This document shows, in pieces, positions 1 through 11,565 of a stretch of 64,000 nucleotides of DNA (its first letter is position 1; each line of letters begins with the position of its first letter). The notes beneath the pieces were generated by a model. That model was not told the DNA's origin, did no database searches, and saw only the letters and a list, made by a program, of their open reading frames with translations. The position numbers and the translations under genes are program-made. Location: positions 55,955,419 to 56,019,418 of the forward strand of contig CP154956.1 of NCBI GenBank assembly GCA_039621445.1, written 5' to 3'. Origin of the DNA: Euglena gracilis. Taxonomy: Eukaryota; Euglenida; Euglenophyceae; Euglenales.

Positions 1-2399
1 CCCTGGGGTCTGGGTCCGACAGCCCTCTCAGGCTGCCGCACCAGCGGTCCCGTCCCCACCTGTCTATGATGTACCCCCAGGGCTTTGTGGCATTCACGCC
101 TCCGTTCCACGGGGGACGGGGGCTCGGGGGCGGGGTCGGGTTGCCATGGGAGGTTGGTTCATGTGCGGCCGGCCGGCCGACCGGCTACCGCGGCCAACCA
201 AGCTACTTCATCACAAGCGACAGGTTGGGTTGCGGCCGGCTGCGGTTGTATCATTCAGTCAGCTGCTTTTTCAACCAACAACTGGACACATATCTCTGTG
301 GCTGGCTTGCTTTCGGCCGCGGCTAACTATATGGATAATCAAAGGTTGATGAGGTCATTTGAAGGAATGGGGTAGGCGGTGGCATCCCCGGGCCCCGGAC
401 TCAGTCGCAGGGTGCGGGGGTGGCGTGAAAGGCATGTGGGGCCCACGGGGGGAGGGAGCGCTGCCCCCCCCCCCCAGCATGCACGCACTTACCCACCAGC
501 AGGGAAGGAAAGGGGGATGGGGAGGGGGAAGGGGCAGCCCAGCACTCCAGACAGACGGGCAGCAGGGTCAGGCTTATAATTCTCATGCAAACAGTTGAAC
601 CTGTCCTGCTCATCATTGTTAGATTGGCCTCTACAAGTACACAGTGAACCCATAGTGCCGCCCACCTAGGGTTAAAAACATGGGGGGCCGAGTGAGGCGC
701 CGAAGGCACCAAGCAAGCCCCCCCCCCCCCATGTATATTAACCCAAGTTGGGTGGCTCTTTGGGATAACTGGTGCCCTGTAGGGGGCCATTTTTTTATTC
801 ATCATGGAATTTACCAATTTATCACGCAGTTACGCACACACATTGCAGATTCATGTCCAGCCGCGGCAGACCGCGGTTCCAGCCACAGCAAGAACTGACA
901 ACGTTGTAGTTCACAAGGTGGCTGGCCGTGGCCGACCGCGGCTGGCCGCGGCCGTCCAAATCCCAACCAGAAAAAAAATTTTCTTTTTTGCTTGGAGCAG
1001 CGGCTCCAATCAAACACAATCCAACCTCCCACGGCACACCTCCCTGCTTTTCACAACTTTCTAAACAAGCACGTTTTTTCACAATGGAGCACCCTCTTTC
1101 TCTCCTGATGGTTTTTCTTGCAATAGATTGAGGTCTCACAAGCTGATGGCTTTATTGGGGCACCTCTGCAATCCATCTTGTCGTTGTCGTTCTCCGGTGC
1201 TATTCTGCATGGTGCCCTGCTACCGATTCTGCTGCGCTGGTGCAACAACTTTCAGAGCCACTCCTGACTATCCCTGTGCAGTTACCACCAGCTGCTCAGC
1301 GGATCTGTCATCGACAGGTGTCAGACCCACCATTGTCAGTTTAAATAATTCCAACAGGAAAGTGGCCCATTTTCAATGGGTGGGCAATTAGAAATGAGTC
1401 CCATTTTGAGCAGTACAAATGCATATATCAAAAAGAATATCATTTTCCTCTTTTCTGGTCAATAGGTTTGATTTCCTGTTTGTTTGAAGAACATTATTCA
1501 AATGCAACAGAGCTTTTTGATTTTTTTGTTCTTCATTGAATTTTATGAAAGGCTCACCTGCAGAAAGTGTTTGTTAAATTCATAACGATGTGATTGATCA
1601 TTTCAATCCTGCAGGAGCTAAGGGACCAGAGGCGTTCATTGTCAGAGCAGAACGAAGGGTCCAATGCAGAGTCAAGCACGGATGTTTTTCAGTCCGGTGT
1701 GCTGCATTTTCTCCTGGCATTTTTTTTCCAGTTTGATGGCAATGTAAAAGTTCATGTCTTGAACGCTTCAAGGATTAAATCATTTTTTTTTAAAAAATCA
1801 GGTCATTTTCATTTTGCCACCTCCCCCCCCCTCAGGAGAAAACCAGTCAGTCAGCCCCTCCCCCCACACACTGGTGGGGGGGGAGGGGTTGTGCATGGGT
1901 GGATTTCAAGTGGTGGGTGGGTTTGGGCCAGAGAAAAAGTCCCCCCCAGGGTTACTAAGTGAATCTTTGGAGGGGAGGGAGGCTGGAGTGGGTTCTCAAT
2001 GGTCTTTTCATTTGCCCCCTTGCCAAAGTTCACAAATGCCATTTTTCCCTTGGATTTGAGGTTGGAGTTAGGGTTAGGTTATTTAGGCGGGTGACATTTG
2101 GCGGATGTGGAAGTGACATTGGGACATTATTGTTTGTTTTTAGGACATTAAGGCATTATCTTTTGTTGTCTTTTTGAGAGTTTTGGATGTATGGCAGGTT
2201 TTTGAGGTGGTTGTTGGTGGACAATGCATCACCTTGTGATTTTGCCTCCATTAGGACCTTTGAGGTTTGGACTGGTTTCTGATGCCCATTGAGTGGAATT
2301 CATGAGGTAAAACACCCCGCCTTATCCCAACCGGCTCCGACCAGCAGGTCACAGGTCGACTGGTATTATAGGTATTTGCCTGGGGGGTATTGAGATTTC
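1..2399. other. No supported gene; GC/AT mosaic
   Basis: I find no exon I can defend here. Open frames of 60-140 codons exist on both strands, but they run through poly-C tracts or low-complexity sequence. From 1,400 to 1,800 the DNA is AT-rich and looks intronic or intergenic. A stretch at about 1,850-1,970 ends in a motif, ACTAAGTGAATCTT, that recurs at about 15,306-15,320, suggesting a dispersed repeat edge. Confidence 0.5.
142..1040. repeat. Imperfect inverted-repeat unit with CCGCGG-rich arms
   Basis: The left side reads CCATGGGAGGTTGG and the right side CCAACCTCCCACGG. These are inverted copies about 0.9 kb apart, each followed inward by runs of GGCCG/CCGCGG. This could be a decayed foldback or terminal-inverted-repeat element. 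I see no clear target duplication, so the limits are approximate. Confidence 0.3.
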
Positions 2400-2747
2400 G
2401 CCCGAATCAGGCTTCTGCTTAAGGGATTGCAGTACCCCCCCCCCCCGGGGGGGCTGGACTGCAGCTAGTCCAAATTGGCTAGTGGGATTTCTAGCAGACC
2501 CCCCCGGGGGGGGGGGGTCTGCTAGCAGGGATAGCTGGTGAAAAAAAAATTCCAGTGACCGGCACTTCGACCGGCGCTTCGAAATTTTTTTGGGACCCCC
2601 AAAAATGGCCAAAAATGCCCGTTTTTGGCCATTTTTGGGAATTTTTAGAACAAAATCAGCCAAAAACCTATTAAAAACCTCATTTCCGCCTCGGCGCGCA
2701 GCGCCGGCAGACATTCATTTAGTGTGGTACACCAAGGTTGTCATTTT

Positions 2748-2897
2748 GTGGTTCACTGTGGACACCAAAATTTTTTTTGTGGTTCACATGTGGACACCAA
2801 AAAAATTTTTGTGGTTCACCTGTGGACACCAAAAATTTTTTGTGGTTCACCTGTGGACACCAAAAAAATATTTGTGGTTCACATGTGGACACCAAAC
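2748..2897 (+). repeat. Subterminal minisatellite, about five units
   Basis: Units of roughly 33-36 bp with core GTGGTTCACCTGTGGACACC followed by A-run/T-run sequence. The array sits just inside the left end of the family B element. Similar units in the same orientation occur near its right end, so the arrays are not themselves inverted. Confidence 0.85.
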
Positions 2898-3365
2898 ATT
2901 TGGTCAAAAAAATGGATTTTTCCAAAATTTCTCGAAATGGTGGGGAGTCAAAGGAAAGGTCCGGAGACCTGAATTGAAGTCTTTTGAAGCCCTCTCTAAG
3001 GGTATTTGATTTCCTGCAACTCACCGCCCAGACCGAGTTACGGCCATTTTTCAGCCAATCTGGGCCATTTTGACAGTTTTGGCCTGTTTTGATTTAGCCG
3101 TTTTTGGATGGAAAAGGTCGAAAAATTCGAAAAAAAAATCGAAAAAAAATTGCCCGAAACGATGTTTCCCGGAGCCGGAATAATTGTTTTTGAGCCGAAA
3201 ATGAGCGTTTTTTCGACCCCCCCCCCCGCCCCCCCCGCCCCCCCGGTTTTGGCCCGGAACCCCCCGCCCCCGCCCCCCCCCCCCCGGGGTTTGGCCCGGA
3301 ACCCATGCATTTGGGTGCAAATTTTTATATTGAGCCTCAAGAGGGTCCTAAAATACACACCCGGC

Positions 3366-3644
3366 CAGGCTTCTTTTTAAGTCACCTGCCCCCCCCCCCC
3401 CCGGGGGGAGGGGGGGGTGGGGGGGTGGGTCCGGGCCGGACCCCCCCCGGGGGGGGGGTCCCGCGCCGGAGGCGCTGGGTATACCTTTTCGGCGCGAAGC
3501 GCCGAAAATTTTTGAAAATTGCCTTTAACGGGCCCGATTTTGGGGGGGGCTCCCCGCCCCCCCCCCCCCGGGGGGGCCCCGCGCCACCCCCGGTGGGGGG
3601 GGGGGGAGCCCCCTCCCCCCCCGGGGGTCTTAAAAAGAAGCCTG
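3366..3644. mobile_element. hAT-like miniature element, family A-related (innermost)
   Basis: The ends are CAGGCTTCTTTTTAAG and CTTAAAAAGAAGCCTG, a perfect 16-bp inverted pair. An exact 8-bp duplication, CACCCGGC, flanks it at 3358-3365 and 3645-3652. The 279-bp body is mostly poly-C/poly-G blocks around a GGCGCGAAGCGCC palindrome. It is inserted in the family B element, giving three insertion layers in time order. Confidence 0.9.
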
Positions 3645-4180
3645 CACCCGGCGCTTTGCGCCGGAAGATTTTTTTTTGCCTCCGCAGAGGAGGAGGGGTG
3701 GGGGAACCTCCTTCCGAAACCGGGGGGGGGGGGGTTGGGGGACCAGGTTTGAATAGTGTTGAGCTCTTTATGGGACTTGCACGTAATGGATTTCCGAAAA
3801 GACTCGCATTGCAAATTTCCATTAATTTGCAAATTACACACCTGCAATTTACGTCCTTACAGTAATTTTTGAAAGGTTAAGAGGTCAGCGACCCCCTCCC
3901 ATGCCCCCCACACCCCTTTGCTTCGATTTTTTCGACTTTTTCGACCTGAGTTCGGAAACTGAGAAGATTCGGTGACCAAAAACTTGAGGTTGGAGGGGGG
4001 GTCCCCCACCCCCCCTCCTCCGAGATTCCCATCAAGCCTGGGGGTGTGATTCGCTGCCACATTTTACGGATTGAGCCGGAGCCAAGGTGACAATTTGGTT
4101 GAGGTCTCTCAAGATCAATCCGCTTTTAGTTGTAAAACTTAATTTTTTTCCGATACTCAATCAAGATTTGTGGGCAACAA

Positions 4181-4292
4181 AAGTTTTTGTGGACACCAAA
4201 AATTTTTTTGTGGTTCACCTCTGGACACCAAAAAAAAAAATTGTGGTTCGCATGTGGACACCAAAAAAAATTTTGTGGTTCACATGTCTTTT
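4181..4292 (+). repeat. Right subterminal minisatellite of family B element
   Basis: Three to four degenerate units of the same GTGGTTCACNTGTGGACACC repeat lie about 25 bp inside the right terminal inverted repeat. Subterminal repeats like these are common transposase-binding sites in hAT elements. That role is inferred here. Confidence 0.75.
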
Positions 4293-4477
4293 GTGAACCA
4301 CACTAAATGAATGTCTGAGCGCCGGAGGAAAATTTTTCTTCCAGTTCAGGGGACCCCCGGACCCCCCCCCACCCAGGGGGAGGGGGGTCTAGCTAGTCCA
4401 TTTTTTCAGTGTCTAGCCGATTGGCTAGCCAGTACCCCCCCCCCCCGGGAGTCCTTAAGCAGAAGCCTGGCCCGAAT

Positions 4478-5285
4478 AAAGAACTGGGGGATTTTATATT
4501 TGGGCAGGTTTACCCTCATTATTAATATAAACATAATGCAGGTTTAGCCTCATTATTAACATGAACATAAAGTTCCTCGCTGAATATGTTTTTAAGGTAT
4601 TCCATGCAGCACATGCATCTGGATCATCGTGACGCATGGGCTATCTTTTTAGGTATTCATGCGCTGGGCACAACGAGAAGCTCTCCGAACTCCGTGTTGC
4701 AATGTTTGGGCCGCATCGCCTCCAATAGCACGGATTATCCAATTTCAGACACAACCCCAACAAGGAGAGAAGATCAGGTTTATACCACAGTGTTGCAGAA
4801 GCTGCTGCTGCTGTTCATGTTTTCGATGGTTGCTGCTGCTGCCTAAGAAAAGTGTTTCAAAAATTCCTCTACAACAGACAAGGAAGGGGGTTAATTGTTA
4901 TTTGTTGAAACATGATTGCATTATTTGCCAATTTGTTTGTAGTCGTAATGAACCAGAAGGAAGGTTTGTGTATTGTTTTGCATTTAAAACACCCAAAACC
5001 GGCAGGTGTGGGCCTGGGTGTCATCCCCAGGCCCCAGGGTAAAAAGAAAGAAACCTGTTTCCTGTTCTTCCATTGATCCTCCGCATCACCCCCTGGGGAG
5101 AATGCACATCTTTCTGGCTGTGGTGGCAGTTCAGGTTGGCCACTGGCCGACAATTCTTTGGAGGTTTTTGCTGATTGTTTGATTCTTTTTCTGGAGTGCT
5201 GTGTAAGTTAGGTCCAGCCGAAAAATTTTTGGTGCCGAAAATGCAGCTGGATTTGACCTCTTTTTTTGATTGGATGTTCGTCCAG
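4478..5285. other. AT-rich spacer; nothing supported
   Basis: I see no supported gene. A CTG-rich stretch at 4,800-4,850 gives chance frames. The segment leads into the first putative exon of the 5.3-6.2 kb gene model, so part of it may be intron. Confidence 0.35.
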
Positions 5286-6217
5286 TCCACCCAGTACCTG
5301 GATGGATTCCACGCAGGACCCGGGGTCCAACCACCCTCGGCGGCTGGCTCCTCCTGGTCGCAGGTCAGTGGATATTTCAAATGATTTGGTGGGTGTGATT
5401 ATGGGTGCTAGTTTTATTTTTTTTTTGCAAAACGCCAATTTTTTTTTTGAAATTGGGCTACAAATTGTCAAACAATAGCCTTTTTTAAAAAACGGATTTT
5501 GGGGTTTAACCTCTAAAAATTTGGCCCCATGGGGGGGCCAAGCCAGCTGCCAGGTTGGACCTGGGACTTTTTCCGGCCATCCGGCTGCCACCCCCCCCCC
5601 GGGTGCTTAAGATAACCCCCTGGCAGAGCACCTCTGGGATCGGTTTATGCACTCTTCAGGTTTCTGAAGGGAGTCCACCCCTGGATGAACCGATTGGTCA
5701 GAGGTTGAGCTCTGGTACATCTGTTGCCAACCATGCACCGGAGGTCCCAGAATCAGAGGTGGACAGCAATGCGGATTTCAACAGCGGCTCAGAAGAGGAC
5801 CTGCACGCCCGAAAGCGCCCCAGGAGCACAGGTGCGTTTCAGGTTACCCGTGTGCGATTTACATATTGTTGATTGTACATATTTCAGTTGTTCATGGGAG
5901 AGCTTTTTTTGTTTTCTGTTCTGGCAAGGCAAAGGATTCCGCGTTGTACGATGTATTTGTTTTGCAATTGATAGATTTTTATAATGGATGTTATTGCATG
6001 CTAATCGAGGAGAGACCAACCCTCCCCCAAAAAAACAGACATAAGTCCCAGTCCCCTTACGGTTCAGCTGCAGTATGCAGCCACACTTTCTGCAGGATAT
6101 TTTGTCTCAAGGTACAATCCCTTGGCCGAAGGAACAATGGGCTTCAAGGCAAGGGCAAGGTTGTCCTCTCAAGATGGGTACCGCCGGATGGTTAGGTTTT
6201 TACTGGTAGATTTATGA
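5286..6217 (+). CDS. Unknown protein, 3'-terminal three-exon model
   Basis: I do not recognise the product. Three putative exons join with matching phases. The first is 5286-5363 (acceptor TTCGTCCAG, donor GTCAGT, 26 codons). The second is 5660-5831 (acceptor CACTCTTCAG, donor GTGCGT, 57 codons plus one base). The third starts at 6039 (acceptor AAAAACAG) and ends at TGA 6215-6217. The middle exon is polar and acidic (PESEVDSNADFNSGSEEDL) and ends in a basic KRPR run, which could be a nuclear signal. The last exon encodes a neutral segment (SAGYFVSRYNPLAEGTMGF) that looks folded. The start of the gene was not found. A GT after codon ATG at 6191 could instead be a donor, so the gene may continue. 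The second intron-side flank at about 5,530-5,640 carries G/C-run repeat sequence. Confidence 0.45.
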
Positions 6218-9200
6218 TATTGGGGGTTATCGAGAAAGGTGGAAAGAAATGCATTTGCATTTCTTTTTTTCATTTGGGCGTTTTTGGGGGCATTTTTAAA
6301 GTGAAAACAACTAAAATCCTAAAATGCGAAAATGTTATGATTTGAAAATTCGTATGTATGTATAATGATCCATTAAATGTTGTTGCCATGTGTGGAGCTT
6401 CAAACACCTGAAATGATTTTTTGACCTCCTGAAAATGCTAAATGGTTTCAAACAGCTTGAATGGCGCAAATGGAAAATGAGTGTCTTCTGTGTGATGGCA
6501 ATCCCATCTCTCGGCTTCAGCAAATTTCTCCAACCCGAACCTAAAACTGATTTCCCCACATTCAAATTTTAGAATGTCAGATTTTCACATTCGGAGCAAC
6601 GATCCCACAAGGCATAGATTTTTCAAATTTCGTCATGGTTGTATCAATGCCATTGGATTTCCTAATTTTTGTTTCTTTTGTCCAACAAAATGACAATTTT
6701 TTTTCTTGCAGTAAATTCCTGACCCCCCCCCTAATGAGTGCGCAGTGCCCTAATTGTGCGCAGTGGCATAATAAGTGCGCACCCCCCAAGGGTCCGAAGC
6801 TATCTCCCTAAAAAGTGCTCCCCCTGAGGAGAAATCACTGTCACATCTCAGGTCGGAGAGCACACACAATTCTCAGAATTGTCTGACCCAAACATCCTAA
6901 CCTAAATTTGACACATAATCATTTGACTCATTGCTTGACATCATAAGAGGGGGGGAAAAAAACTGAAAAATGTGGTGGAAAATCGAGTAGTTTGTGCTTT
7001 TCCCAAATGAGTGCGCAGTGCTTTAATAAGTTTGTACCCTTTGGGATCCGAAATTATGTCTTTAAAATGTGTGCGCCGTTGCATTTATTGCAGGGGTTTA
7101 CCTTTCAGAATTCCTCTGTGGGTATGAATTAAGATATATTGAGTTTCATATGGTTTTGAACCATTGTTCATGAATTTTGCATTTTTTTTTGGATGTGCGT
7201 TTCTTATAACCATCCCCCCCCCAAATATAAACCCCCAAAAACAAACCCCTGGGGCCTTGAAATTTTGCCAAGTGTACCCCCCCCCCTCTGGAGAAACGCC
7301 GAAAAGCGCCACGTGTGGGGTGCAAGAAGGAAAATATGCCAATAATTTCATCGTCTCATGACAGTTTCAGGGTATGATTTTGCCATTTTTCTTCCAAAAA
7401 AATGGTCATCGGTTGGAATTTTGCCCCAAAAAAGGGTGAAATCTGGCCAAAGTTGGGGCAAAATTGCATATCCACTTTGGGTCGTGGAACTTTGATTTTC
7501 CCACACAAATATACCCCCCCCCCCAAATATGAAACCTGGGGTTTGTAGTGGGGGGGGTTACTGAAACAGTGAAGGTTTGCACACATTATGATACTGTTTT
7601 TGGGACAAAAACAACCCAAAATTATGATTCTCAAAACCCCACCTATATTTTAAATGGCCCAAACGGCCTAAAGTTTTTGGATTTGACAAAAGGTTTTTGG
7701 TGGGGAGGAGCCATTTGTTTGCCTCTCCTCAGCTGGAAGCCCAGATTCAGCTTCTCGTCCGTCCAAACGGTGCGCACAAAGGAACACTCGGAAAGCGAAT
7801 GCCGCTTTGATTGGTGATTGCATGTGTCATCTCCAAATTCCAAATTTTTTGCAGGGGGGGATGTGTTTCTCATTCTTCACACATTTTTTTTCCAAATTTA
7901 CCAAGATGCATATTTTTGCACTTTTTTGATTTTTTCAGCACATTTGTGGTTTTGTGCATTTTTTTGAATTCTGAATGTTTCGAAATTGACATTTTCCGCA
8001 TAATTCCTTGTAAATCTTGTGGATTTGGTGCCATTTTTCATTTTTGCATGTTTTGGGGCAATTGTGTTGCATTTTTTTTTATGAATTTCGGGCTCTTTCT
8101 CTCAGATTTTGCTCTTTTTTTCCTTCTTCAAAAACTACGCATTTTTTGCGCATTTTTTTTTCGAGGTTGGGCTAGCCCATTTCCCCCCTTGTTTTTGTTT
8201 GACTTCAGCACTCACAACTTCAGCAGCCATTTCTCGATGGACCCGCAACCTCGGTGGGATTCTCGTCCCATTTCAACTGGGTGATATTTGTTGTGTGTGA
8301 GGTGAGAGGGAAACGAGGCAGCTGTTTGCAAAAGCAGAGGAAGCCATCAGAAGGGTAGCAATCAGATTTGTATATAAAATGTTTAAAAGTACCGATTCGT
8401 CCTTGGAGTGTTACAGATTTCAAGTGTATACCCCCACCTCAAATAGCAGCGCCCTGTTTTCACCAAAAATCTGAAAAGAATCCCTGCTGCAGAAGAGCCC
8501 CTCGTTGATGGAGCACACGTGCAGAATTCTGCGATTCGTGCCACATGGAAGACACAAGGATCTGTGCATTTTTTATTTCATTTTTTATTTATTTTTATTT
8601 TTTGTTTTTTTTTGTGGGTTTTTGGTTTTTCCCCCAGATTGAAAAAGGGGGGCATCCGCAACGTTGGGAGAGGGGAAATGATGAAAATTAGCATAGGCGG
8701 TTTTCCCCATGCTGAAGAGGCTTTTGCACAAGGGTTTACAGTCCACCCCCCCCCTTGCCCTCTCGCCTGCAGTTGCGTTTTTTTTTTTTTACCCCAAAAC
8801 CCATGTTTGGCAATTTTTGGAACAAAATCCATAGAAACCCCGAATTCCTCCTTGGCCCACAGCGCCTGAGGAATTTTTTCCCCAGTCAGTGGGATTCCGG
8901 GGACCGTCGGGGGGGGGGGGGGACGAGGGTCCAGCTCATAGATTAATTCAACACGGTGACCCTCCGAGGGGTGGGTTTTCGGGAGAGGGGTGGGTGGGTG
9001 GGATGGGGTCCCTGGACCCCCCCCACCCGGGGGGGGTGCCATGGGTCGGTCTTTTTCTTTTTTAAGTTTGGTGACGAGGGGTGGGGGGGTCCGGGCCAAG
9101 CCTCCACTGGGGGGGGGGGGCGTCGGGCCGAGTGGGTGGTACCCTGTGGGAGGCCGGGTTTTCGTCTATTTTCGGTGCAAACTGAGGGGAAAATGGGGGG

Positions 9201-9536
9201 TCCAAAAATTTTTGGACCCCAAACTTGCCCCCCCCCCAAAGTGGGTCACCTTGAGGGGGGCTCCCACCAAGGGGTGGCCAGGTGGGTGGATCCGAACCCC
9301 ATCCGGGCCCCAAAAATTTTTCTGTGCTTTGCCAAAGGGCTGGAGAGTTTTCAAGGTTTGCCTGATTTTGGGTGGGTTTTTGATGGGTGGGCGGGTGGGT
9401 TGACCCCCTGGGGGCTGGGGTTGTGGGAGGGTGGGTTTCCAAAAAGAGTGCGTGATGTGGGTCCGGGAAGAAGTGCCCCCCCCCCCCTGGTGGCCGGCTG
9501 AAAACGGCGAGCTGGTGGACCCCCGGGGTGCTTCAG
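6218..9536. other. AT-rich noncoding stretch followed by G-rich repeat
   Basis: From 6.2 to 8.6 kb the DNA is AT-rich with long T runs, especially 7,880-8,200. Its open frames (for example a phenylalanine-rich 157-codon frame at 7,811) are composition artefacts. Short motifs such as 'AGTGCGCAGTG' recur at about 6,740-7,080. From about 8,870 the sequence becomes a G-run repeat, listed separately. Confidence 0.4.
8870..9530. repeat. Dispersed G/C-run repeat (GGGTGGG type)
   Basis: The block is built of GGGTGGGTGGG runs, poly-C/poly-G hairpins and the motif GATTTTGGGTGGGTTTT. Related blocks occur at about 15,200-15,320 and 18,820-19,060. Apparent reading frames over 120 codons on both strands are glycine/proline translations of these runs. 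I could not find a clean target duplication. The right edge abuts an exon candidate at 9537. Confidence 0.5.
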
Positions 9537-9650
9537 CAAAAGCGCGGTGCTGCATCTGTGTTCCCCTGCCTCGGAGTGATTGATGGACTGGTGCGTGACA
9601 TGCTGCGTGGCCGCCTCCGACAAGCAGGGCCGCACGAGAATCCCGACCTG
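9537..9650 (+). CDS. Candidate internal exon, unknown protein
   Basis: This is a 38-codon segment in phase 0 at both ends, between acceptor GGTGCTTCAG and donor GTGCGT. It is markedly richer in third-position G/C than its surroundings. The peptide includes FPCLGVIDGLVRDMLRGRL and looks globular. No family is recognised, and the neighbouring exons were not identified. The upstream intron would be mostly the G-run repeat. Confidence 0.35.
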
Positions 9651-11228
9651 GTGCGTATCTCCCGCCAGAACCTGAGTGGAGATCCTGTATTTCGATTTTC
9701 CCCCCATCCTAGTCATCCGTTCGCATTTTTTCAGGTGCAAATTACGTTAAGGTTTTCATGAAGTGCCATAGTGGGCACTGACTGGTTTTCCAAAAAAAGC
9801 AGTGGTGTGGTTTTTGGAAGAGCGGAAGTGACCCCCTCCCCCGGGTCAGGAAAAAATTTGCATGAATGGGATACACCCTGGTATGTTTTCAAGAATTATC
9901 ATCATTTTGTTCCGCAACGACTGTTAACGGGGGACCAGGGCAGGGAGCAGGTGTTTTAACCCCCATCCCCCCCCAATGGGTTGGCTAAATATTGGTGTCC
10001 TCCCAGATATCTCAAATCCCCCTTTTTCTTAGTCCTTCCCGTACAGCCCTGCCAGCAGCCACATTCTACTTTTTAAAAATCATACACTGCGTGTCATTGT
10101 AGCTGTTGCTCGATGGCTTCTTTGCTCACCCACCAAACTGTTGTATGTTGTCAAATAGCTCGACGTGATGCCAGGTAGGGATGGGTATAGATTGTACAAA
10201 TCTGTTTCTCACAGGATTGTAAGATCAACAACAATAACAGCCAGTGGTTATCAGGTGAAGTAATGCTGTAATGTGTGTGTGTGTGTGCGTGCGTTATGCA
10301 GTTGATTAAGCCCAGATCACATCACACCTTTCAGGTGTGATGAAGATTTTGGTCAGGAGGCAGCGCCCTCCACCCTGATGAGAAGAATAATAATGGGCCA
10401 CCTCCCAATCCACGTAGAAATCTGCACTCCCAGAAAAGAAAGATAGCAAATTACGTTTTGAAGCATGGCAAGCGGCACAAAAAAAGGATTTATAAGAAGC
10501 ATTTCGGCTGTTATTTTTTGCTCAAGGTGACATCACCAGTCTCAGGTACAACAAAAATTTCCAAAATCCAATTTCATATGATGGCTTTTTGGTACATCTC
10601 ATTTATTTTGTGAAGGTTTGCATCTGGTCATCGCTTTTTAGGCATTTTATAGGCAGTGTAAGATATTCTCATCCCTTGTCCTGACAGTTTGCAAGCAGAG
10701 GGCAACCGCCCCATTCCTCCTCTTTGACGTTCCTCTTTGGTCTGGGCCTCCCCTTTGACTGACGTACGCTGCGACAGCATCGTCATTGTATTTTCCCGCT
10801 TTCTACCACTCTGGTAGGATGTTGTTGTGGGCCTACCGTTCTCACGATTGAATGAATGTTCTGCACGTTTTGTATGCATCGTACATAGCCGCAAATCAAG
10901 TGCCACGTTTCACAGAGAATATGAAGTTTTGATTTGAGGAGAATTGGTCCCTCTGACATTTTAGTGGTGGAGTGATCTGTATGGGGGGGTGAGGGGAGGT
11001 CCAGACCCCACTCCCCCCTCAAACCCGAGGTTCCGGGCCCCCCAGAACCAAAAGGTATTTTTGGGTATATTTTTTTGTACAGGGCACCCCTCCCCTCCCG
11101 CACGTTGATACCCTGGGAGAAACATTGAGAAAAAAAATGTGCGATTATTTTGCTCTCTGAGAGATTGAGGTTTGGTTCAGCATCATTTACCCCAAATGAC
11201 CCAAATGGTGGCAAGGGCTTTCTTTGAG
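9651..11228. other. No supported gene
   Basis: Mixed AT-rich sequence with a (GT)n run at about 10,268-10,292. A 92-codon frame on the minus strand (10,628-10,906) lacks splice or codon support. The block just before 11,228 is GC-mixed and ends at the left edge of a family A element. Confidence 0.35.
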
Positions 11229-11411
11229 CAGGCTTCTGTTTAAAAGTTTACAGAACCCTGGGGTTGACTGGGGGGGTTGACTGCAGCTGGCCCAAATTTG
11301 GCTGGTGAAAATCCTGGTGGACCTTCCCCCAGGGGGTCTGCCAGCAGGGCTGCCTACCTTGGGAATTTTCCCAAGGGGCTGGCGCGAAGTGCGGGTGATT
11401 TTTTTGAAAGA
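11229..11411. mobile_element. Left end of a family A hAT-like element (truncated)
   Basis: It starts CAGGCTTCTGTTTAAA and continues with the same subterminal order as the complete copy at 2408: a C/G run, a GACTGCAGCTGGCC block, then a GGTGGACC...GGTCTGCCAGCAGGG palindrome. No right end is found nearby, so it is truncated or interrupted. Similarity to 2408 onward was judged by eye. Confidence 0.65.
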
Positions 11412-11419
11412 CTCAAAGC

Positions 11420-11565
11420 CAGGGTTATAAGCACCCCAGGGGTCCACTAGCTAGGCATTTTGCTAGCCACCAGAAACAAAGCAACTCACCAGGCCGCCCT
11501 GGGGGGTCCTGGGGTCCCCTGACTGGGGGAAAAATGTGCCGGTGGAAATGAGGGTTTTCCCGTTT
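11420..11565. mobile_element. Left end of a second hAT-like family (CAGGGTTATAAGCACC)
   Basis: It starts CAGGGTTATAAGCACCCC and includes GGTCCACTAGCTAGGC...TTTTGCTAGCCAC, a GGGGTCCTGGGGT block and TGGTGGAAATG. The same order occurs at about 43,290-43,435. No matching right end with a target duplication was found here. Confidence 0.5.

Larger units (their letters stand above)
2708..4317. mobile_element. hAT-like non-autonomous element, family B (middle of nest)
   Basis: It begins CAGACATTCATTTAGTGTGG and ends with the inverted copy, CCACACTAAATGAATGTCTG. An exact 8-bp duplication, AGCGCCGG, flanks it at 2700-2707 and 4318-4325. It lies wholly inside the family A element, so it is younger. Just inside each end is a short tandem array of about 33 bp built on GTGGTTCACATGTGGACACC. 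No transposase-like frame is present. Confidence 0.9.
2408..4469. mobile_element. hAT-like non-autonomous element, family A (outermost of three nested)
   Basis: Terminal inverted repeats CAGGCTTCTGCTTAAGG (left) and CCTTAAGCAGAAGCCTG (right) are flanked by an exact 8-bp duplication, GCCCGAAT, at 2400-2407 and 4470-4477. The 8-bp duplication and CAGG start are typical of hAT transposons. The subterminal part carries palindromic blocks of C and G runs and TGGACTGCAGCTAGTCC-type repeats. There is no transposase. About 1.6 kb of its length is a second element inserted inside. Other partial copies lie near 11,229, 41,214 and 43,824. Confidence 0.9.

Noticed and set aside
3305-3865. 186-codon proline/glycine-rich frame and overlapping minus frames of 146-156 codons
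   Set aside because: They translate the C/G homopolymer body of nested miniature elements, and all frames are open because of composition.
7811-8284. 157-codon Phe-rich membrane-like frame
   Set aside because: The DNA is T-run rich, and there is no start context, splice signal or conserved motif.
10505-10530. Spliced-leader relic (TTTTTTGCTCAAGG)
   Set aside because: It shares only the last eight or so bases with the dinoflagellate leader, which chance can explain, so it was not used for taxonomy.
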